Source: Bacillus sp. FJAT-14578 (lineage in GTDB: Bacteria > Bacillota > Bacilli > Bacillales > Bacillaceae_H). From it: 64,000 bases of DNA. Positions 44,191 to 53,149 of this stretch are shown here, piece by piece. Location: assembly GCF_000504165.1 (NCBI RefSeq), contig NZ_AYSE01000006.1, positions 424,177 through 488,176 of the forward strand, read 5' to 3'. Numbering within the stretch: the first letter of the stretch is position 1; each line of letters begins with the position of its first letter. The translations under genes were made by a program, and so were the position numbers. The notes below the pieces were generated by a model, which worked only from the letters and a program-made list of their open reading frames with translations, ran no database searches and was not told the origin of the DNA.

Positions 44191-44652
44191 CTATGCTTTT
44201 TCACCTAAAAAGTAACCGAATGCCCCCATTACGATACCTAACACAGCTCCTCCTATTACCTCTTCCGGCTGATGGCCAAGCATTTCCCTCAATCGGGCAT
44301 TTTTAAGATCGATAAGCTGTCGGTCAGGCTCGCCCGCAAGCCGTTCAATTTCTTCGTCCAGCGTATTGACCCTTAATGTAATTTCTCCTGTTTGTCTTCG
44401 TATCCCCTGGGCATCATACATGACAATCAGCCCAAAAACGGAAGCTAACGCAAAGTCGACTGATGAAACCCCTTTTCTTAAAGCCACGTATGTCGCCAAT
44501 GACGTAACACCGGCTGAGTGGGAACTGGGCATACCACCGCTTGCAACAGCCATTTTCCAATCCCACTTCCCCATTTGGTATTTCTTGATAGGAATCTTTA
44601 AAAGCTGCGCCAATCCGATGGAAGTGACGGAAATGGCAACCCCTTTATTCAT
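44191..44652 (-). CDS. Divergent PAP2-family membrane protein (YuiD-like)
   Basis: A 153-residue integral membrane protein with four helices. The block SGGMPSSHSAGVTSLATYVA is the phosphatase core of the divergent PAP2 family, and DAQGIRRQTGEI and EMLGHQPEEVIGGAVLGI hold the other conserved His/Arg residues. Substrate unknown, perhaps a lipid phosphate. GAGGTG precedes the ATG at 44652. Upstream, TTGTCGAA at 44681-44688 resembles a Spo0A box. Confidence 0.85.
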   Translation of the reverse strand: MNKGVAISVTSIGLAQLLKIPIKKYQMGKWDWKMAVASGGMPSSHSAGVTSLATYVALRKGVSSVDFALASVFGLIVMYDAQGIRRQTGEITLRVNTLDEEIERLAGEPDRQLIDLKNARLREMLGHQPEEVIGGAVLGIVMGAFGYFLGEKA

Positions 44653-44756
44653 ATGCTTCACCTCTTTCTTAGTCTCTATTTTGTCGAAACGAACTATTCA
44701 CTGAATAACAAGAATAGCGTCAGTTTCCTATTAGCCGCTCCTCACACCTACCCAAT

Positions 44757-44792
44757 AAAAAAGCGATGAGGGGATTCCCCTCATCGCTTTTT
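44757..44792 (-). terminator. Terminator of the spore protein gene
   Basis: Arms AAAGCGATGAGGGGA and TCCCCTCATCGCTTT almost abutting, with A and T tracts outside; directly after the minus-strand stop. Confidence 0.85.
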
Positions 44793-44794
44793 TA

Positions 44795-45034
44795 TTACTG
44801 ATGATTTCCTTGTTTAACGTTTGTGCGCTGTTTACGGCTGCTCATCTTATTTGCCTCAAACTCCGCATACGAAGCAAATTCTTGTCCATATTGCTCTTTC
44901 ATCGCTTGAGCGTTTCGTTTCATTTTGTTTGACTCTTCCATCGCTTCTTGGGCAAACTCTTCATTCAACTGGTTTTTTTGTTTTGCATTATTATTGCGCT
45001 GTGCATTTGCGTTTCCTAATTTTGTTTTACCCAT
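44795..45034 (-). CDS. sspE: Gamma-type small acid-soluble spore protein
   Basis: A 79-residue hydrophilic protein rich in Asn, Gln, Lys and Glu, with two diverged repeats around QLNEEFAQEA and YGQEFASYAEFEANK. These resemble the EFASE-containing repeats of gamma-type SASP (SspE). In spores it is an amino acid store, cut by the Gpr protease at germination. GGAGGAG precedes the ATG at 45034. The repeats are less regular than in B. subtilis SspE, so the symbol is tentative. Confidence 0.75.
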   Translation of the reverse strand: MGKTKLGNANAQRNNNAKQKNQLNEEFAQEAMEESNKMKRNAQAMKEQYGQEFASYAEFEANKMSSRKQRTNVKQGNHQ

Positions 45035-45095
45035 CGTAATCTCCTCCTTTTGCACCTTCAAGGTACAGAATTAGTATGAGGAGAAAAGGTTTGCT

Positions 45096-45935
45096 TTAGT
45101 CAGTTTCTGCAGAGATTAGATTTCCTTCATAGGAAATCCAATCGCTCCAGCTTCCCGCATACAACTTGACATCTCGAAAGCCAAGCTCCGTTAAAACAAG
45201 TACGTTGGGGCAAGCCGTGACACCGGACCCGCAATACACAATGATTTGTTCATGATTATTTGCTTCTAAAAAGTGCTTGTTCAGTTCTTGTCGATCTTTC
45301 CACATGCCGTTTTCGTCCAATGCTTCACGCCAAAACTTATTGATGGCACCAGGAATATGACCCGCTACCCGATCAATGGGCTCCTCCAAACCGGCAAATC
45401 GCTTTTCTTCCCTTGAATCGATCAATAACGTAGATACATCACTTAAACGCTGTTTGACTTCATCCATGGATGCCAGCATCCATGACTGGACAGATGGCTC
45501 ATAAGACTTGGAAACAACAATGGGGTTCTCTGAAGAAACAGGATAAGAATGCCTGTTCCAATTTGGAAAACCACCGTTCAATACGTATACCTTCTCATGG
45601 CCTATGTATTTCATCATCCACCAAAAACGAGAAGCCATCGCACCAGCTTGACTGTCATATGCGACGACCGTCATCTCGTTTGAAATACCAATACTCTCAA
45701 TAAAATGGATGAAATCGGCGAGACGAGGGAGAGGATGTCTTCCGCCATGTTTTTCAACCGCCCCCGATAAGTGTCGTTCAAGGTCCGCATACACCGCTCC
45801 AGCAATATGCTCCTCTTCATATTCTTTATACCCTTTTTCTTTTTCTCCTAAGTAAAAACGGCAATCGACAATTCGTACGCTGGCATTTTGCATATGTTCT
45901 TTCAGCCAATCAGCTTCTACAATATGCTGAAACAT
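45096..45935 (-). CDS. Two-domain rhodanese sulfurtransferase
   Basis: A 279-residue protein with two rhodanese domains, the size of thiosulfate or 3-mercaptopyruvate sulfurtransferases. The first domain lacks the active Cys (AYDSQAGAMASRFWW). The second carries it in VYCGSGVTACPNVL near residue 236, where CGSGVTA is the loop typical of 3-mercaptopyruvate sulfurtransferase. Cytoplasmic. It starts close after ypbS in the same direction and may share its transcript. Confidence 0.88.
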   Translation of the reverse strand: MFQHIVEADWLKEHMQNASVRIVDCRFYLGEKEKGYKEYEEEHIAGAVYADLERHLSGAVEKHGGRHPLPRLADFIHFIESIGISNEMTVVAYDSQAGAMASRFWWMMKYIGHEKVYVLNGGFPNWNRHSYPVSSENPIVVSKSYEPSVQSWMLASMDEVKQRLSDVSTLLIDSREEKRFAGLEEPIDRVAGHIPGAINKFWREALDENGMWKDRQELNKHFLEANNHEQIIVYCGSGVTACPNVLVLTELGFRDVKLYAGSWSDWISYEGNLISAETD

Positions 45936-45957
45936 CTCCTTCTCCCCCTTTTTACAT

Positions 45958-46215
45958 TTACTTTAAACGATTTACGTACTCTTGAACCATCTCAGGCGTC
46001 ACCACTTTGCGTGTCGGAACAATTCCCTGGCGTGCTAACTCATTGATTCTTTTCGTGACTTCATTGATTTTTTCCACGGTGAACGGCTTTCCTTCTTTAC
46101 AAAGAGAAACGGCTTCTTCAATGTACTGTTCCCTTGTCATATCTAATTGGGCAAATGTTTTCACTCGTTGATGCTGTTTGTTTGAATGCTGGCTAATTTC
46201 TTTATGTACGCTCAT
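45958..46215 (-). CDS. ypbS: YpbS (DUF2533) small protein
   Basis: An 85-residue soluble helical protein (MSVHKEISQHSNKQHQRVKT), of the YpbS/DUF2533 family by size and position beside ypbR/dynA. AGGAGG precedes the ATG. It is 22 bases upstream of the rhodanese and 14 bases after the nucleotidyltransferase. Function unknown. Confidence 0.75.
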   Translation of the reverse strand: MSVHKEISQHSNKQHQRVKTFAQLDMTREQYIEEAVSLCKEGKPFTVEKINEVTKRINELARQGIVPTRKVVTPEMVQEYVNRLK

Positions 46216-46229
46216 GTTCGTTATTCCTC

Positions 46230-46991
46230 CTAGTTATCGTGTAATGATATAATCCACTGGTTAAGCAGTTCGTGATCCAATGCCCCTTCTCCCAGCTCTT
46301 CCAGCTGTTCTTTTAAAAAAGGCAACTGCTGTTCGGCAAAGTTCATGATGGAGAGACACACCTCTTTCTCGACTACTTCATCATTTCTTTTTGCCTGTTG
46401 TAAAGAAATCGTATATTCACTAATGTCTTTAGGCAGCGTGCCTTTCATCACCAGCTCCTCAAACGAGAGCGGAGGCAATGCATGATGTGTCCGCATGGAT
46501 TGAACAGACAAATACGCACGTATCACATGCAGACATACTTTAATGTCTCCTATACTGATAGGGGATGAAAGCTTTTTTTTCAGATTGGACTTCATCAATT
46601 GCCAATAATGGAATCCAATCTTTTTTAATGCATACTGAGACTGGATATACCTTCTTAATTGGCTGCTGAATGCCTGATCTTCTTGATACACAACGGGTGA
46701 ATGCAGCCATTCGTATAAAGAAGGATTGGACTTTGTAAACAGATGCATTGCTTTATAGAGGTCCCATCCCTGTATATCCGCTCCTGGAAGAGATTGATCA
46801 TTTATCACCTCCCGAGGAGCTTTCAGCTTCAAATATTGTGTAACCTCATATTTAAAAATAAACCGGACATCATAATCGCTCTGTTCTGTATGGAGTCCAT
46901 AAGCACGGCTTCCTGCCTCACAAGCATATAAAATTCGGATGTTATGCATTTTTTCAATGTGCTGCAATCGCTGCTTGATTTCTTGTTGCAT
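46230..46991 (-). CDS. ycgL: Nucleotidyltransferase-like protein, YcgL/RlaP type
   Basis: A 253-residue protein with the nucleotidyltransferase core LYACEAGSRAYGLHTEQSDYDVRFIF: the G-S motif followed by an acidic pair in DYDV that binds the metal. This is the pattern of the predicted nucleotidyltransferase superfamily that includes YcgL. The acceptor is unknown. It is the first of three same-strand genes, with a folded repeat between it and dynA. Confidence 0.8.
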   Translation of the reverse strand: MQQEIKQRLQHIEKMHNIRILYACEAGSRAYGLHTEQSDYDVRFIFKYEVTQYLKLKAPREVINDQSLPGADIQGWDLYKAMHLFTKSNPSLYEWLHSPVVYQEDQAFSSQLRRYIQSQYALKKIGFHYWQLMKSNLKKKLSSPISIGDIKVCLHVIRAYLSVQSMRTHHALPPLSFEELVMKGTLPKDISEYTISLQQAKRNDEVVEKEVCLSIMNFAEQQLPFLKEQLEELGEGALDHELLNQWIISLHDN

Positions 46992-47006
46992 GGCTGTCAG
47001 TCCTTT

Positions 47007-47143
47007 GCTTTGAGCTATGTTAAAGTCGATGCTGGTTTTTGACTCATTCCATCCACTTTCAGCTTTCGCTGAAAGTGTTCAAAATAGCCATTTTGCATGC
47101 AATGAGTCAAATGTTGAAAATCAACATCATGATTTAGCAAAGC
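47007..47143. repeat. Long cruciform between ycgL and dynA
   Basis: Nested inverted repeats. The outer edges are GCTTTG and GCAAAGC. Perfect arms TTTGACTCATT and AATGAGTCAAA lie inside (47038-47048 and 47101-47111), and the inner hairpin ACTTTCAGC/GCTGAAAGT is at 47055-47076. It lies directly 3' of the dynA stop and may terminate that gene, but it is larger than a terminator and resembles a small mobile or REP-type repeat. Confidence 0.6.
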
Positions 47144-47166
47144 CTTACTTTAAAGATGACAAGTTG

Positions 47167-50100
47167 CTAATCGGCTAAACTTTGCTGCAGGATTCGTTTT
47201 GCTGTTTGCAGCTGATCCGTGCTGATTGGATGGGTAATGGCCTTTTCTAAGCCTTTATAGGTTTGTTCAATATCTGTCAACAAATCATGCTGATATTGTT
47301 TGATGGTTTCGATAAAGACAGACGTGAAGGTATCCGCCAACCGCTGTTCTTGTCCTTTTACGTACTCTTCCACCATCGGAGACAGTTTCTCTTTCAATTG
47401 CTCGCCCATTTTTTCTTTCTCATTTTTCTCAAAGAAACTTTTGCTGTTTTTATATAAAGACAATGGCTTTTTAAATTCTTGGATATCGGCTCCCTCAAAC
47501 GGCGAGATAAATGTCAGATCCGTTGAACGAATGTCGCTTTTAAAGCTCCATTGAAGCGAAGCATCCATTTTGCTTGCATCCTTTACAAATGATGCGTGAA
47601 CGTCTTTGCCTAAACGTTTAAGGAGCGTTTCCAATCGAAGCGAGGTCGCTCTCATTTCCTGGGCAACGTCGAATCCTACTGATTGGATCAATTCTTCCAA
47701 ACAAGATTGAAGCTGTTCTTTTATGCGCCCTTTATCGTCCCTTAAATTGGCAGGGCTGAATGTTTCTCTAAAAAAGTCCATATAGCGAAGCATCGCACGC
47801 TGCTTCACATAATAAAGCAACTCTTCTACTTCCTGACGCAGTCGCTGCTGTTCCTGATCAATATTCAAGGAATGTACCGCATGTTCCAATTGCTGCTTCG
47901 ACGTAATGATGCTCTCAAGGCGCGCCTGTTTTTCCTCTTCGCTCTGTGTTTGCCATTTCAACAGCTCCTCTACCATATGAAGGGTCCGTCTTATTTCCTC
48001 ATAGGCCGAAGTCGTCACTAACTGGGTCAATTCGGTCGAAATGAATCGGTCAAACGCTTCTTCAAATGGCGTAAACCCTGCTTTTTCTTTATCCGTTAAA
48101 GCAAGGAGACTCGACAGCGGGAACAGACGAGGGAAACGAATGCCGTATTGCTCCAGCTGCTGTCCTACATATTTCACGACCACATTCAACTCTTCATTTG
48201 ATGAAGCCAAATCCGCCGCATTGATGATGAAGAACATTTTATCGAGCGTGAACAAATCTTTGACGCGTCCTAACTGAATCAGGAATTCACGGTCAGCCTT
48301 GGAAAACGCATGATTATAATACGTAACAAACAAAATGGCATCCGCGTTTTTAATGTATTCAAACGCTACATCCGTATGCCTCGCATTGATGGAGTCTGCT
48401 CCCGGCGTATCCACTAATGTAATGCCTTTTCTCGTTAGTTCGCAGTCAAAATACAGCTCGATGAACTGCACGAAACAAGCCTTTTCTTCCTTCGCTACAT
48501 ATTCATGGAATTCCTCAATCGTTACCGTTACCGCTTTGCCCAGCTGTTCAGAAACGGTGCGATACCCCTTCCTGACGGCCTGTAAAAACGATAAATGAAG
48601 CTTATGGCGTACATCCATATCGTCATCATAGCGCAACTGGGCAATGACGTTCAACGCCTCTTCCAAACTGTCCACTCGATGTTGAAACAGCTTTAACGAA
48701 GCTTGCAAATCAAGGAGCAGCTGCTCTTCAGACTTCAAATAGACATTCGCCGTACGATGAGGATGCTCCATTGTCGGCGGCATGATTTTATTGATGGTCG
48801 CCGTTGTCGGGTTTGGAGATACCGGAAGCAATTTTTCACCGATCAGCGCATTGGCAAAAGAAGATTTTCCTGCGCTGAAAGCTCCGAATAAAGCAACTGT
48901 AAACTGATGATCTTCCAGCCTTTTTGCTTTCTCCTCTAAACTGCCGATAATGCCTTGTAAAGACTCAAACGGAGACACGGCTTTAATAGCTTTATGAACA
49001 TCTTCAACGGCTTGCGGTATTCGTTTGCCGTCATGATGATGAATGACAATATCTTCTTGTTTTTCACTCACCACAAGCTCTTCTTGTACGGACACCGAAC
49101 CTAGTTCTTCTCCTTGCTTGACAAGGAACGTTTCATCCGCCAATGCCCGCAAATGCTTCTTCGTTTGTTCGTTTACCTTAATATCGTGACCATTCAAAAT
49201 AGACTGCAACGCTTTTTCCGCTTCTTCTCCCTTTTTTTGAAGCCGAGCAAGATGCTGGAGTTCTTTTTCATATTGTGCGTAGCGTGCCAGTTCTTCTCTA
49301 TGGGATTCGATTTTCCCTTCTGAAGATTTTCGCTTATTGAACAGAAGATGAGTCAAAATACTTTGGAGCTGCCTTTCTGCCCTTTTTTTGATGTCAGTGG
49401 CCGTATCATCGGCAAACGTCAAGATGTACGTACCCGTTACCCCAGCACCGCTCTTGACCAATGAACGCAGCTCTTCTTCTTCCACCACTACTTCAAATTC
49501 ACTTGCTTCCTTGAGCAAATCAATGTCCTCTACATCATACTCCTTAAAAAAGCGGTGTAAAAACTGCTGTAAGTGCCAGTTTAACTGGGAATTCACTTTT
49601 TCGTTCAATTCCTCGTGAAACCGGGTCAACCGCTCTTGACGCTCTTGTTCGGTTTTTTTCTTTGAAAACAAAAAGCCTACTTTAAAGTCACTCTGACAGC
49701 TTTCAATGAACAATCCCGCCTTTTCCCGTGTTTCATAAGGCATAAGGTTGGCATTTTGCAAAATGTTTTTTACTCCGGACCAAAACGCTTTCTCCATTTT
49801 AGTTTCTTCTTGTTCTATTTTTTGCGTTTCATGTTCAAGTGCATAAACCGCTTGAAGCAGCTTCTCTCTCTCTTCCAAAGACAATTCCGTCAGTTCATTG
49901 GCATAAGCGGCCATTTCCTCTTCTTGCTGTCGCTCTATCCATTGCAAATGGTGGTCGAGCAGCCTTTTCATTCCTTGTAAAAGATGTTCTTCCATATATT
50001 GCTCTTTTTCTTGAACATATGTGGTCAAAAGCTCTTTTACTTTATTAAGATCATTATATGTATGATCTCTTTTCTTTAACGTCGTATAAAAAATATCATC

Positions 50101-50799
50101 GGGCTCTACTTGCCAATTCGCAAATGACTGCCTGACAGATGCTTTAAATTGCGGAAACGTCAGTTCTTGCTCTTGATGTTTATCGATTTGGTTGATGATT
50201 AAATATACTTTCTTCCCTTGTTGCTTCAGCTCTTTCGTAAATTGAAAATTCAGTTCCGATTGTACATGATTATAATCCATGACATAAAAAATGATATCCG
50301 CTAAATGGAGAGCCGACTCCGTTGCCAAACGGTGGGCATCATCCGTAGAATCGATTCCCGGTGTATCCATTACGGTAATTCCTTGCGGAAGCTGGTCCGT
50401 CTTCACGGAAAGGTGGATGGATTCGATTTCATCTCCATCAATGGCAAACGCTTTAATTTGTTCATAATCATACGGAGCTAAATAGCGGATCGGTTCACCC
50501 TTTTTGAAATGCACGGTCGCATGTTCTTCGCCGGCCTTTACCGATACGAGATTCGCACTTGTGGGAATGGGACTGGAAGGCAATAAGTGATAGCCTACCA
50601 GCTCATTGATCATACTTGACTTTCCCGCTGAAAAATGGCCGCAAAAAGCAATGACAAACTGTTGCTCTGTCCATTTTTTATACAGTTGTACAATTTTTTT
50701 CGCATTTTCCGTATCCTGTGCCTTCGTAAACTGATCGTATAATGCTGCTAATCGGTTTTCCGTCTCCGGTGAATGGCCTCGTTGTTTCACATTCAACAT
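47167..50799 (-). CDS. dynA: Double dynamin-like GTPase DynA
   Basis: A 1,210-residue protein with two full dynamin GTPase modules fused head to tail, as in B. subtilis DynA (YpbR, about 1,190 residues). The first module has the P-loop GHFSAGKSSM at about 54-63, G3 VMDTPGIDS and G4 NQID. The second has P-loop GAFSAGKSSFANA near residue 640 and G3 LVDTPGADS. Long helical stalk segments follow each. Bacterial dynamins tether and fuse membranes and help with membrane damage. AAAGGGG precedes the ATG. No truncation. Confidence 0.95.
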   Translation of the reverse strand: MLNVKQRGHSPETENRLAALYDQFTKAQDTENAKKIVQLYKKWTEQQFVIAFCGHFSAGKSSMINELVGYHLLPSSPIPTSANLVSVKAGEEHATVHFKKGEPIRYLAPYDYEQIKAFAIDGDEIESIHLSVKTDQLPQGITVMDTPGIDSTDDAHRLATESALHLADIIFYVMDYNHVQSELNFQFTKELKQQGKKVYLIINQIDKHQEQELTFPQFKASVRQSFANWQVEPDDIFYTTLKKRDHTYNDLNKVKELLTTYVQEKEQYMEEHLLQGMKRLLDHHLQWIERQQEEEMAAYANELTELSLEEREKLLQAVYALEHETQKIEQEETKMEKAFWSGVKNILQNANLMPYETREKAGLFIESCQSDFKVGFLFSKKKTEQERQERLTRFHEELNEKVNSQLNWHLQQFLHRFFKEYDVEDIDLLKEASEFEVVVEEEELRSLVKSGAGVTGTYILTFADDTATDIKKRAERQLQSILTHLLFNKRKSSEGKIESHREELARYAQYEKELQHLARLQKKGEEAEKALQSILNGHDIKVNEQTKKHLRALADETFLVKQGEELGSVSVQEELVVSEKQEDIVIHHHDGKRIPQAVEDVHKAIKAVSPFESLQGIIGSLEEKAKRLEDHQFTVALFGAFSAGKSSFANALIGEKLLPVSPNPTTATINKIMPPTMEHPHRTANVYLKSEEQLLLDLQASLKLFQHRVDSLEEALNVIAQLRYDDDMDVRHKLHLSFLQAVRKGYRTVSEQLGKAVTVTIEEFHEYVAKEEKACFVQFIELYFDCELTRKGITLVDTPGADSINARHTDVAFEYIKNADAILFVTYYNHAFSKADREFLIQLGRVKDLFTLDKMFFIINAADLASSNEELNVVVKYVGQQLEQYGIRFPRLFPLSSLLALTDKEKAGFTPFEEAFDRFISTELTQLVTTSAYEEIRRTLHMVEELLKWQTQSEEEKQARLESIITSKQQLEHAVHSLNIDQEQQRLRQEVEELLYYVKQRAMLRYMDFFRETFSPANLRDDKGRIKEQLQSCLEELIQSVGFDVAQEMRATSLRLETLLKRLGKDVHASFVKDASKMDASLQWSFKSDIRSTDLTFISPFEGADIQEFKKPLSLYKNSKSFFEKNEKEKMGEQLKEKLSPMVEEYVKGQEQRLADTFTSVFIETIKQYQHDLLTDIEQTYKGLEKAITHPISTDQLQTAKRILQQSLAD

Positions 50800-51010
50800 G
50801 ATTTATACCCCTTTTTGTTCCTAATTTATAGCAGTCGAATTTAACTTTTGGCGTCATTATAGTTTGTTATCTTTTTAACCGTGTATGACTCCCGCCTAGG
50901 CGGCCGAAAAGGCGCAAAAGCGTTTAAAGCTTATGCATACATTTTACTTGATTTTGCCCCTCTTTCATACGATAAATGTTTGAATTGTTTTATTTTTTCC
51001 TTATAACATA

Positions 51011-51045
51011 AAAAAGGAAGTGCCGTCTAGTGAGCACCTCCTTTT
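51011..51045 (-). terminator. Terminator of the 30-residue peptide gene
   Basis: On the minus strand AAAAGGAGGTGC and GCACTTCCTTTTTT pair around a 10-base loop and end in a T tract, 20 bases after the peptide's stop. A well-formed terminator this close supports the peptide gene being real. Confidence 0.75.
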
Positions 51046-51064
51046 CTGCACGAACTCTATTTAC

Positions 51065-51157
51065 TTATGCCTTTTGTGCGCTATGTAAACCTTTTAATAC
51101 ATATTTTCCCACGGCTGCATAAACCGCCACTGTTCCGATCACGAATAAGCTTACCAT
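51065..51157 (-). CDS. Fur-box-preceded 30-residue membrane peptide
   Basis: A 30-codon gene reading MVSLFVIGTVAVYAAV, one membrane helix, then a basic amphipathic tail with KYVLKG and HSAQK. ACGGGGTG lies seven bases before the ATG, a terminator follows, and a promoter with two Fur-like boxes precedes. No family is recognised. B. subtilis has small Fur-regulated proteins (FbpA, FbpB, FbpC); I cannot match this sequence to any of them. Confidence 0.7.
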   Translation of the reverse strand: MVSLFVIGTVAVYAAVGKYVLKGLHSAQKA

Positions 51158-51187
51158 TTTTTTCACCCCGTTAATTATTTGTGAAAG

Positions 51188-51240
51188 TGATAATCTTTAT
51201 CAAGTAATTACATCTTATCACGAAAGATAATCATTTTCAA
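51188..51240 (-). promoter_or_regulatory. Promoter with two Fur-like boxes
   Basis: On the minus strand TTGAAA (51235-51240) and TAAGAT (51212-51217), 17-base spacer. One Fur-like site TGATAAAGATTATCA (51188-51202) fits the 7-1-7 consensus TGATAATNATTATCA with two mismatches. A second one, TGAAAATGATTATC (51226-51239), overlaps the -35 and spacer. Iron-bound Fur should repress. The -35 box overlaps the ypbQ stop codon. Confidence 0.7.
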
Positions 51241-51806
51241 TGAGAATTTTTATCATTTTTTATCGGCAAAAAACGAGAGTGACATTCAGTCGCCTTGTAA
51301 TAGTTCGTAAAAGCAGACAACGCTTTTTCTTCAATGGGGATACGGACAGATAAAACAAGAATATTCAGCAGGCTGAACAAAGCCATTGTGGCATATGCTT
51401 CAAATAATAGCGGAACGATCAAAAACTCCAGTGCAACAATCACATAATTCGGATGTTTTAAAAACTTATAAGGCCCTTTTACTACCACATCAGCTTCCGG
51501 AAGCACAAGAATTTTTGTATTCCAAAACCTTCCTAATGATGATATGACCCAAACACGGCCCAACTGTGTGAGCACAAATATGATTGCCAGCAAAACCCAG
51601 AAAGAAGATAGCCGCTTTTCCATCCATGATACTTCGGTTATAAGGGAGATAAAAAACAGGAGATGAACAAGGACGATCCACTTATAATGCGACTGTCCGA
51701 TTTCCACTGCTCCTTGTTCACGCATCCATTTCTCATTTCGTTTGGCGACAGCCAGTTCAAGCAGACGCTGAATGATAATGAATGTGAGCATTATGTAAAA
51801 CAACAT
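51237..51806 (-). CDS. bpsB: Isoprenylcysteine-methyltransferase-like alkylpyrone methylase
   Basis: A 189-residue membrane protein with four to five helices of the ICMT family (YpbQ). The C-terminal part has GPYKFLKHPNYVIVALEF, the HPNY motif of SAM binding, and the EEKAL segment. In B. subtilis BpsB methylates the alkylpyrones made by BpsA to the methyl ethers. The ATG is four bases after the bpsA stop, and its GGAGGTGA site lies inside the end of bpsA. Confidence 0.88.
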   Translation of the reverse strand: MLFYIMLTFIIIQRLLELAVAKRNEKWMREQGAVEIGQSHYKWIVLVHLLFFISLITEVSWMEKRLSSFWVLLAIIFVLTQLGRVWVISSLGRFWNTKILVLPEADVVVKGPYKFLKHPNYVIVALEFLIVPLLFEAYATMALFSLLNILVLSVRIPIEEKALSAFTNYYKATECHSRFLPIKNDKNSH

Positions 51807-51810
51807 TTTC

Positions 51811-52899
51811 TCACCTCCACTCCACTAGAAGCAGCTCAGAACTGAAGCCGGGACCTAACGCTGTAATGAGTCCATATTCGCCTGTAGCCGCTCTTTTTTG
51901 CATAAATTCATGCAGAACATAGAGGACGGTTACCGAGGACATATTTCCATGCTGTTTTAATACATGAAACGGCAGCTCAATCATCGCAGGAGGAAGGTCC
52001 AATGCTTCTGCATAAGCTTCAAGCACTTTTTTCCCTCCAGGATGCGCGATAAAATGCCGGATATCTTTTGTCGTGAGACCATGCTGTTCTAAAAAAGGAT
52101 TGACTTGTCCCCCATACCAGCTTTGAACAATGGAAGGAATGTCCCTTGAAAAGATGACATAAAGCCCGTCATTTTTTATATCCCATCCCATCACATCTTC
52201 TGAATGGGGCATAAGGGTAGATTGGGTATCAAGAATAGCGGGATGCACCGGATGCTTGGAAAAGCGGTGAACATTCACTTTATCCCCTGCCAATAGGACA
52301 CACGCCACTCCATCCGCAAATAATGACGTCCCGATCAAATTGCTTTTGGAGTAATCGTTAGGCTGAAACGTCAAACTGCAAAGCTCCACACATAGAACCA
52401 GAACTTTGGCATTGGGAAACGCCAGACAATATTCGTATGCACGGGCCAGCCCAGAAGCTCCTCCCGCACATCCCAACCCCCAGATGGGAATACGTTTTGT
52501 ATGCGGGGAAAAAGGCAGCCGGTTCATAATTCGCGCTTCAATGCTTGGAGTAGCAAGTCCTGTAGTCGAAATATAGAAGATAGCGTCAATATCTTGATGT
52601 GCAATCGGCTCTTTTAAATAAATGTCAGACTGCAGGCAGTGACCGACGGCTTTTACCCCTAGCTCAATCGCCGCTTCAATGAACGCGTTGTTTTTTTCTT
52701 CAAAGGTATGTTCCTTCTGAAACCAAGATAAGTCTTTGGCAAAATGCCGTGTTTCAATTTGTCCGTTGGAAAACACCGTCAAAAGCCGTTCGATGTCTTT
52801 AAATTTTTCAGAAAATAGACGGCGGGCAAATTCAAGCGTTTCTTGTTGCTTCAACTCAAAAGGAGGAATAGCTGTTCCAACCGATACAATTTTAGGCAA
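51811..52899 (-). CDS. bpsA: Type III polyketide synthase (alkylpyrone synthase)
   Basis: A 362-residue chalcone-synthase-family enzyme. The catalytic triad is visible: Cys in WGLGCAGGASGLARAYE, His in FIAHPGGKKVLEAY and Asn in QHGNMSSVTVLYVL. B. subtilis BpsA condenses long acyl-CoA with malonyl-CoA into triketide pyrones. The start is TTG at 52899, preceded by GAGGTGAGG, because the conserved N-terminus (PKIVSVGTAIPPF) begins there. A GTG three codons upstream is possible but its site is poor. A hairpin with a T tract lies 60 bases upstream. Confidence 0.92.
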   Translation of the reverse strand: MPKIVSVGTAIPPFELKQQETLEFARRLFSEKFKDIERLLTVFSNGQIETRHFAKDLSWFQKEHTFEEKNNAFIEAAIELGVKAVGHCLQSDIYLKEPIAHQDIDAIFYISTTGLATPSIEARIMNRLPFSPHTKRIPIWGLGCAGGASGLARAYEYCLAFPNAKVLVLCVELCSLTFQPNDYSKSNLIGTSLFADGVACVLLAGDKVNVHRFSKHPVHPAILDTQSTLMPHSEDVMGWDIKNDGLYVIFSRDIPSIVQSWYGGQVNPFLEQHGLTTKDIRHFIAHPGGKKVLEAYAEALDLPPAMIELPFHVLKQHGNMSSVTVLYVLHEFMQKRAATGEYGLITALGPGFSSELLLVEWR

Positions 52900-52960
52900 T
52901 GCCCTCACCTCGATTATGACGTTACCTATAAAATTTGTAAGGGACAGGAAATTTATGCAT

Positions 52961-52993
52961 AAAAAAAGCTTCCCCGTTTGAATCGGGAAAGCC
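52961..52993 (-). terminator. Terminator-like hairpin ahead of bpsA
   Basis: On the minus strand GGCTTTCCCG pairs with CGGGGAAGC around a seven-base loop and ends in seven Ts. No minus-strand gene ends here, so it is either an attenuator in the bpsA leader or the end of a short RNA starting near the TATAAT at 53029-53034. Confidence 0.6.
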
Positions 52994-53149
52994 TACGTCT
53001 TGAAGGAGTAATTTGTTGTGCCTCTTTATTATAACGCAAATTGCTGTTCACTCCACAAACAATATCTTCCAAATGGACATATTTCTTTTCGAAAATTGTA
53101 TGTTTTTTTCTGATTTGAACATATTAAGCATTTGTAAGGAGGGAGTATA

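Noticed and set aside
44681..44688. Spo0A-box-like TTGTCGAA upstream of the PAP2 gene
   Set aside because: A single seven-base match occurs by chance often; no supporting second box or promoter layout.
50892..50903. Palindrome CCGCCTAGGCGG between dynA and the small peptide
   Set aside because: Short, isolated and not at a promoter or gene end; likely chance.
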